Shown here: positions 60,109 to 64,000 of the stretch, piece after piece
Layout of the letters: every line of letters starts with the position of its first letter
Position numbering within the stretch: position 1 is the first letter of the stretch
Origin: DAIDKA01 sp036489445
GTDB taxonomy: Bacteria; Pseudomonadota; Gammaproteobacteria; Steroidobacterales; Steroidobacteraceae
Length of the DNA stretch: 64,000 nucleotides
Direction of reading: 5' to 3'
Assembly: GCA_036489445.1 (NCBI GenBank)
Contig: DASXFV010000087.1
Location: 120,501-184,500, forward strand
Position numbers and translations under genes: made by a program
The notes under the pieces: model-generated
Told to the model about the DNA's origin: nothing
Seen by the model: only the letters and a program-made list of their open reading frames with translations
Databases searched by the model: none

Positions 60109-62112
60109 ATGAATGCCACTGCGCGACTTACCAGTCGCGAAGAAATCCTGCACGCGCTCTACGAGGCGGCGGAACTCGAACACAATCTGATGTGCACCTA
60201 TCTGTACGCGGCGTTCAGCCTCAAGGACAGCGAGGCCGAAGGATTGCGTGCCGAGGAGGTCGATGCGGTGCGCCGCTGGCGCAGCGAGCTGATCAAGGTG
60301 TCCGTGGAGGAGATGGGGCACCTCACGGCAGTGTGGAATATCACCTCGGCCTTGGGGGGCACGCCGCGCTTTGGCCGCGCGAATTTTCCGCTGGATCCGG
60401 GCAATCTGCCGGCGAGCGTGACCGTGCGTCTGGCGCCGTTCAACCCGGCGACGCTGCAGCACTTCATTTTCCTGGAACGGCCCAACGGTTCCCCGGAGCC
60501 GGATGGTGAGGGCTTCGTGTACCCGCGTACCTATGGACGCGGTAACGCCCAGGCGCGCATTACGCCCATGGGTATTGACTATGCGACGGTCGGAGATTTT
60601 TACGCGTCCCTATCGGAAGGCCTGCGCGGCCTGGTGGAACGCGAGACGGAGGATGCGGCCTTTGACGGCGATCCGGCTCTGCAGCTGTCGCCGAGCGAAG
60701 TGGCCCTGCCCGCTGCCAAACACGTCATCTGTCTGAAGACCGCGACTGCGGCATTTGACACCATCGTGATTCAGGGAGAGGGCGCCCCGCGCGACTCCAC
60801 TGACTCCCACTATCAACGTTTCTCCAGCATTCGCGAGGAGTACCAGCGTCTGCTGCGGGCCAACCCACAGTTCGTGCCGGCATTTCCCGCCGCCACCAAT
60901 CCCGTGCTGCGTGAGCCGCCCCGGCCGGAAGGCCGGGTATGGATCGAGGACCCCGAGGCGATCGCCGTGGTGGACCTGGCGAATGCTGCCTATGGCCTGA
61001 TGGTGCGGCTGCTGGCCTACGCCTATGTGATCCGGGGTCCCCAGCCCGAGAAATCACTGGCAGTGGATCTGGCGGTGGGACTGATGCGCGCCATTACGCC
61101 ATTGGCGGAAAAGGCCGCCCGACTGCCGGCAGGGCCCTCCAACCCCGGTTGCAACGCGGGGATGTCGTTCATCGCATTGCGCGATGCAGCGCCGCTGCCG
61201 CCCGGGCGCGCCGCGCGCCGCGTGTTCCTGGAGCGACTGGCATGTTTCACCCAGGCTGCGAATGAATTGCGCTGTGCCGATGACCCGCGTGTGCGCACGG
61301 CCCGGGACCAATTGGCCTATCTGTACGCGCGGGCAGTGCGGGGCTTCGACATGAGCCAGAAGCTGGTCGCATCGCCTGCCGCCGCACCGCCGGCGAAGCG
61401 TAGCGCGCCGGTCGATGATTCCGCAGCCGCGCGGGCTGCCGCCGCCTCGGACCGCTTGGGGACCACGGTGGCGAACGGCGTGGAAACGGTGCGGACGCGG
61501 ACTATCGAACTGCAGTTCGAAACCCGGCGCTGCATTCACGCGCGGTTCTGCGTGGTCGGGGCGCCCAAGGTCTTCCTCGCCAATGTGAAGGGTCCGTGGA
61601 TCCACCCGGAGGCGATGCCGATTGAGAGTGTCGTGGAGATTGCTCACCTGTGTCCGTCAGGGGCGATCCGCTACACGCGTCTGGATGGCGGTGCGCAGGA
61701 ACCGCCGCCGCCGGTCAATCTGGCCAGTGTGCGGGAAGCCGGGCCCTATGCCTTGCGCGCGCCATTGGTGATTGACGGTGAGGAACATGGGTTTCGGGCC
61801 ACCCTGTGTCGCTGTGGCGCCTCGCGCAACAAACCGTTCTGCGATGGCTCACACCGTGAGGCGGGATTCAATGCCACGGGTGAACCGGCTACGACCCAGG
61901 CGGATCCGATACCCGAGGCCGATGGCCCGCTGGCGATCGATCCACAGCCCAATGGACCGCTGGCCGTGCGCGGCAACCTGCAGATCATCAGCGGTACCGG
62001 CCGAGTCGTGGCCCGAGTGGTGACGGCAAACCTGTGTCGTTGCGGGGGTAGCGCGAGCAAGCCGTTCTGCGATGGCACCCACGCCAAAATCGGTTTCCGG
62101 TCGGATCGCTGA
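60109..62112 (+). CDS. VioB-like ferritin-fold protein fused to a 4Fe-4S domain and two CDGSH Fe-S domains
   Basis: This 667-residue fusion starts at ATG 60109, with CAGGAGACC upstream. Residues about 8-330 resemble the ferritin-like iminophenyl-pyruvate dimer synthase domain (VioB/RebD-type): AELEHNLMCTYLYAAFSLK and VSVEEMGHLTAVWN carry di-metal-type carboxylates and His. Residues about 465-530 hold a divergent 4Fe-4S mono-cluster domain (RRCIHARFC, later HLCPSGAIRY). Two CDGSH zinc-finger-like 2Fe-2S motifs follow, CRCGASRNKPFCDGSH near 566-581 and CRCGGSASKPFCDGTH near 643-658. No violacein-type partners are nearby, so a redox role other than bisindole synthesis is likely. Confidence 0.85.
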   Translation: MNATARLTSREEILHALYEAAELEHNLMCTYLYAAFSLKDSEAEGLRAEEVDAVRRWRSELIKVSVEEMGHLTAVWNITSALGGTPRFGRANFPLDPGNLPASVTVRLAPFNPATLQHFIFLERPNGSPEPDGEGFVYPRTYGRGNAQARITPMGIDYATVGDFYASLSEGLRGLVERETEDAAFDGDPALQLSPSEVALPAAKHVICLKTATAAFDTIVIQGEGAPRDSTDSHYQRFSSIREEYQRLLRANPQFVPAFPAATNPVLREPPRPEGRVWIEDPEAIAVVDLANAAYGLMVRLLAYAYVIRGPQPEKSLAVDLAVGLMRAITPLAEKAARLPAGPSNPGCNAGMSFIALRDAAPLPPGRAARRVFLERLACFTQAANELRCADDPRVRTARDQLAYLYARAVRGFDMSQKLVASPAAAPPAKRSAPVDDSAAARAAAASDRLGTTVANGVETVRTRTIELQFETRRCIHARFCVVGAPKVFLANVKGPWIHPEAMPIESVVEIAHLCPSGAIRYTRLDGGAQEPPPPVNLASVREAGPYALRAPLVIDGEEHGFRATLCRCGASRNKPFCDGSHREAGFNATGEPATTQADPIPEADGPLAIDPQPNGPLAVRGNLQIISGTGRVVARVVTANLCRCGGSASKPFCDGTHAKIGFRSDR

Positions 62113-62140
62113 ACGTGCGCCGACCGGTGGCTGCCTTATG

Positions 62141-62196
62141 TGGTGCCGAGGTCGGAGTCGAACCGACACGCTTTTAAGGGCGGCGGATTTTGAGTC
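62141..62196 (-). pseudogene. 3' fragment of tRNA-Leu(CAA), probable attachment-site remnant
   Basis: Read on the minus strand, the sequence runs from the anticodon loop CTCAAAA through the variable arm (CCTTAAAAGCG), T arm GTCGG-TTCGACT-CCGAC and acceptor CTCGGC-A-CCA. The T loop and CCA are perfect. The 5' side of the anticodon stem, D arm and 5' acceptor strand are missing; A/T-rich foreign sequence takes their place. The acceptor 3' strand appears one base short. This is what an integration into the 3' half of a tRNA leaves behind, with the intact tRNA restored at the far end of the island. Confidence 0.8.
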
Positions 62197-62489
62197 TAGC
62201 ACTATATAGCACAACTATATGATATTTATATAAAATATCGGACTGTTTAAAATACTGTGTAACTACATGTGTAAGAAATTCCCAGAATTTTAACCGCCAG
62301 AATTCACAGGGTTTTTTGCTGTTTTCATGGGAATTCCTCCAGGAACGGCAAATCTGGGCTGACTATGCGCGATTCCGCGCTCGGGCGTCTCTGCATAATG
62401 GGCAGACGACTATTCAGCGTCGGGCGATTGTTACTTAGCTGGACGAGCGACCGTCTGCAATGTTGCTGAGGCAAATGGGGATGGCCGTC
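62197..62489. other. AT-rich non-coding island edge
   Basis: About 290 bases. The first 120 bases are strikingly A/T rich (runs such as tatatgatatttatataaaat), unlike the rest of the window. Short inverted elements (gaattcccaga / tgggaattcc) and one GACTATGCGC motif also found near the right edge are visible. No ORF of note. Confidence 0.6.
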
Positions 62490-63300
62490 TCAGGGCGCCA
62501 ATATGATGTCCTTGATTGTGTCGCGATACTTCGGCTGCCCACCGATGCCGCCCTTCATAGCAATCTTGTATTGCGACAAGAGGTTGTTTAGTAGCGGAGT
62601 TGCCTGATTGCTCCTTCCGAGCTGCTCCCATTTGAGAAAGCTATTCAGATCAGAGCCCTTCTCTGTGAAGCTTGGTTCCTTGAAAACGCTGTACTCATGT
62701 CCTTGAGTCAGATAGTCGTCGGCGATTGCTATCGAATATTCGAGCAAAGCATTCAGCGTCGCATCATTCTCCGGTCGGAACAGCTTGAGTAGAGCGGCCG
62801 TAATATTGGCGCCGGTTGAAGGCACGCCTCCGGCAATGAAGCAGTCCTTCAGCATCTCGATTACCAGCATGTAAAACAGATGCCGAGTCTGGCCTCGCTG
62901 CTGCTTCTCCGCTCCATGACCGAACTTGAAACGCCCGCCGGCCTTATAAAGAAGGTAGGCGGCATAAAGATCATCAAGCCCGAAGCCTTCCTGGTTCACA
63001 ATTCGATGGAATAATGCGCCGCCTGGAGCGAACGGCGGATTCTTGCCGAAGGCGACTCCCGCTTCTCCGAGCCATCCAGCCCCGTAAACCTTGAGTAGGT
63101 CAGGGCTGGCTCCGCTTCTTGAGACAGATTTCTGTTCGGGATAAATGGATCTGCCTGAGCGGTTGATGATGATGGTGTCTTTCTCTTGGGTCTTCGTCAA
63201 TTGTCTTCACCCACAGTGCAGTCTCACGCCCGAAGGGCGGGAGCAGCTCCGGTGCCGATGTTTTTTGCTTCAGTGTGGAGAAGTCGAACGCATATAAAGC
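62490..63300 (-). pseudogene. Frameshifted and 5'-truncated AIPR-like phage-resistance gene
   Basis: Two overlapping minus-strand frames make one protein. The upstream frame gives ALYAFDFSTLKQ...ELLPPFGRETALWVKTIDEDPRE. The downstream frame (236-codon open part) continues KDTIIINRSGRSIYPEQK and GAGWLGEAGVAFG. It then runs LYKAGGRFKFGHG and RHLFYMLVIEMLK to a natural end IKDIILAP. A one-base shift near 63185-63195 separates them. The join reads like the C-terminal part of AIPR (abortive infection phage resistance) proteins, called from memory of the family. The N-terminal part is missing, apparently cut off by the IS element. Confidence 0.55.
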
Positions 63301-63387
63301 TCCAGGAGCAGTGATCGAGGGGGTACCCGCTATGTGGGTATCCCCCGAAATTGGCTCGCTGAGCGCGTTGTCGACCATGACTTCTCT

Positions 63388-63580
63388 TCACGCCGCCGCT
63401 GGCAACGCTTCAGCCAGGGCACCGAAGTACACGGCATCGGGCGTGGCGTAGCCGAGAGCCTCATGTACGCGCCGACCATTATAAAAGTTGAAGTACTCGG
63501 TCAGTCCTCGCCGTAGCTGCGTCCCGTTCTCGTAGGCGCGCAGATACACATTCTCGTACTTGACGCTGCGCCACAGGCGG
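63388..63580 (-). pseudogene. IS3-family transposase (OrfB) C-terminal remnant
   Basis: The minus-strand frame encodes RLWRSVKYENVYLRAYENG, then LTEYFNFYNGRRVHEALGYATPDAVYF and a stop at 63388. This is the C-terminal end of the DDE integrase domain of IS3-type OrfB proteins. The 5' part is replaced at 63581 by a group II intron 3' end. It lies upstream, in its own reading direction, of the AIPR-like remnant. Confidence 0.88.
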
Positions 63581-63801
63581 GTAAGTAGGCCGGGGGAGTT
63601 GCGCCCCCAGCCTCTCGCAGAACCGTACGTGACACTCTCGCGTCATACGGCTCCCATTATCGAAGCGCGGGTCGGCAAAGCACTTGCCAGTGAACAAAGA
63701 GCTGCGGCTGCTTTCTCGCAAGGCGGCCCAACCAGTAAAAGCTGCCACGCAGGTGGCCTACGAACCGCTTGTACTTCCGGCGGACCCAGTACGCTGGGCT
63801 T
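63581..63801 (-). mobile_element. Group II intron 3' end (maturase C-terminus, domains V and VI)
   Basis: Minus strand, in order: a frame ending at 63657 encodes YWVRRKYKRF, then SFYWLGRLARKQPQLFVHW. This is the C-terminal end typical of bacterial group II intron maturases (LtrA family). It is followed by domain V at 63620-63653 and a GC-rich domain VI hairpin (GGCTGGGGG/CCCCCGGCC) ending in CTACTTAC. The intron 3' end abuts the transposase sequence CCGCCTGTGG. The intron body and most of the maturase are missing to the right. Confidence 0.85.
63620..63653 (-). ncRNA. Group II intron domain V
   Basis: Exactly 34 nt. GAGCCGTA pairs with TACGGTTC (8 bp with the catalytic GAGC start), a two-base CG bulge follows, and an upper helix TGACGC/GTGTCA is capped by a GAGA tetraloop. 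These are the invariant features of domain V, the intron catalytic core. Confidence 0.9.
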
Positions 63802-63945
63802 GACCCGTCTATGCAGATCTCCGCATAGACGGGTCTATGCCGAGTCCGGGACTATGCGTAGCAGCATAGCTTTCGTGGCTTTAATTCACTTATAACTGAA
63901 GAAGTTAAGATCGCGGCCCCATTGCGGAACAGCGCATAGTCCGGA
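63802..63945. repeat. Cluster of CTATGC/GCATAG inverted repeats
   Basis: A perfect 13-base inverted repeat (GACCCGTCTATGC, 8-base spacer, GCATAGACGGGTC) lies at 63802-63835, directly beside the truncated maturase. A further GTCTATGC (63833-63840), ACTATGCG (63851-63858), GCATAG (63864-63869) and GCGCATAGTCC (63932-63942) follow. TCCGGGACTATGCG and CGCATAGTCCGGA form a second, imperfect pair about 75 bases apart. A possible new CDS starts after this, at GTG 63983 with GAGGAG upstream, but only six codons are in the window. Confidence 0.65.
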
Positions 63946-64000
63946 TCCTTCTCCTGGCGTTTCCACCAGCGAGGAGTATTCCGTGACCATTCATAAGTCT

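Noticed and set aside
60109..62112. Violacein or bisindole gene cluster
   Set aside because: Only a VioB-like domain is present. No VioA-, VioD- or VioE-like genes lie nearby; the amine oxidase at 6181 is 50 kb away.
62141..62196. A functional complete tRNA-Leu
   Set aside because: The D arm, 5' acceptor strand and 5' anticodon stem are missing and the flanking sequence cannot replace them.

Overview
This is a high-GC chromosomal window, densely coded on both strands. It most likely comes from a gammaproteobacterium. Supporting signs are the xerD-dsbC adjacency, ZapE, an RraB-type protein, a Wzi-like outer-membrane protein, TonB-dependent uptake and a large (about 1,600 residue) NAD-glutamate dehydrogenase. 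A relative of Steroidobacterales, Nevskiales or Xanthomonadales fits, but the order cannot be fixed from sequence reading alone.

Layout, left to right. 1-404: 3' end of proA. 421-5687 (minus): compact molybdenum-cofactor operon moeA-moaA-moaC-(mobA-moaD)-(moaE-moeB-rhodanese), in which five ORFs carry eight functions. 5721-7746 (minus): a small secreted protein and a Tat-exported flavin amine oxidase. 7814-7890: tRNA-Arg(UCG). 8043-10540: an unknown secreted protein, then a lower-GC AAA ATPase with a truncated partner, which looks like defence-island debris. 10726-14642: CAP-domain protein, Wzi-like porin and a multicopper oxidase. 14796-28737 (plus): an eight-gene MoxR operon whose genes mostly overlap or nearly touch (DUF4159, VWA membrane protein, caspase-like protein, TPR-metalloprotease, MoxR, DUF58, BatA-like protein, giant DUF4175 protein). 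28847-39382: YdcF, an extradiol dioxygenase, a TPR-GGDEF protein, glpK-glpD, a tandem ABC ATPase, an MFS exporter and a PhzF protein.

39507-43495: a TPP riboswitch directly controls a thiamine-salvage operon (TonB receptor, DUF77 thiamine-binding protein, PnuT-like transporter, APH-type kinase). 43529-62112 is mostly housekeeping: ferredoxin, RraB-like protein, gpmA, NAD-GDH, zapE, ETF-QO, SDR, PlsC, xerD, dsbC, fdxA, Nudix and an alpha/beta hydrolase. It ends with a divergent pair: a double-retropepsin TPR protein, and a VioB-like ferritin-fold protein fused to a 4Fe-4S domain and two CDGSH domains.

The right end changes character. At 62141 lies the 3' portion of a tRNA-Leu(CAA) whose 5' half is missing. 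To its right come AT-rich DNA, a frameshifted AIPR-like phage-resistance gene, and an IS3-family transposase remnant interrupted by a group II intron 3' end with a clear domain V. A cluster of CTATGC inverted repeats follows. This is the left edge of a decayed genomic island that continues past the window.

Functional themes are cofactor economy (molybdopterin and thiamine), periplasmic redox and export, and a MoxR/VWA envelope complex of unknown client. Function calls rest on motifs and family knowledge; no database search was run.
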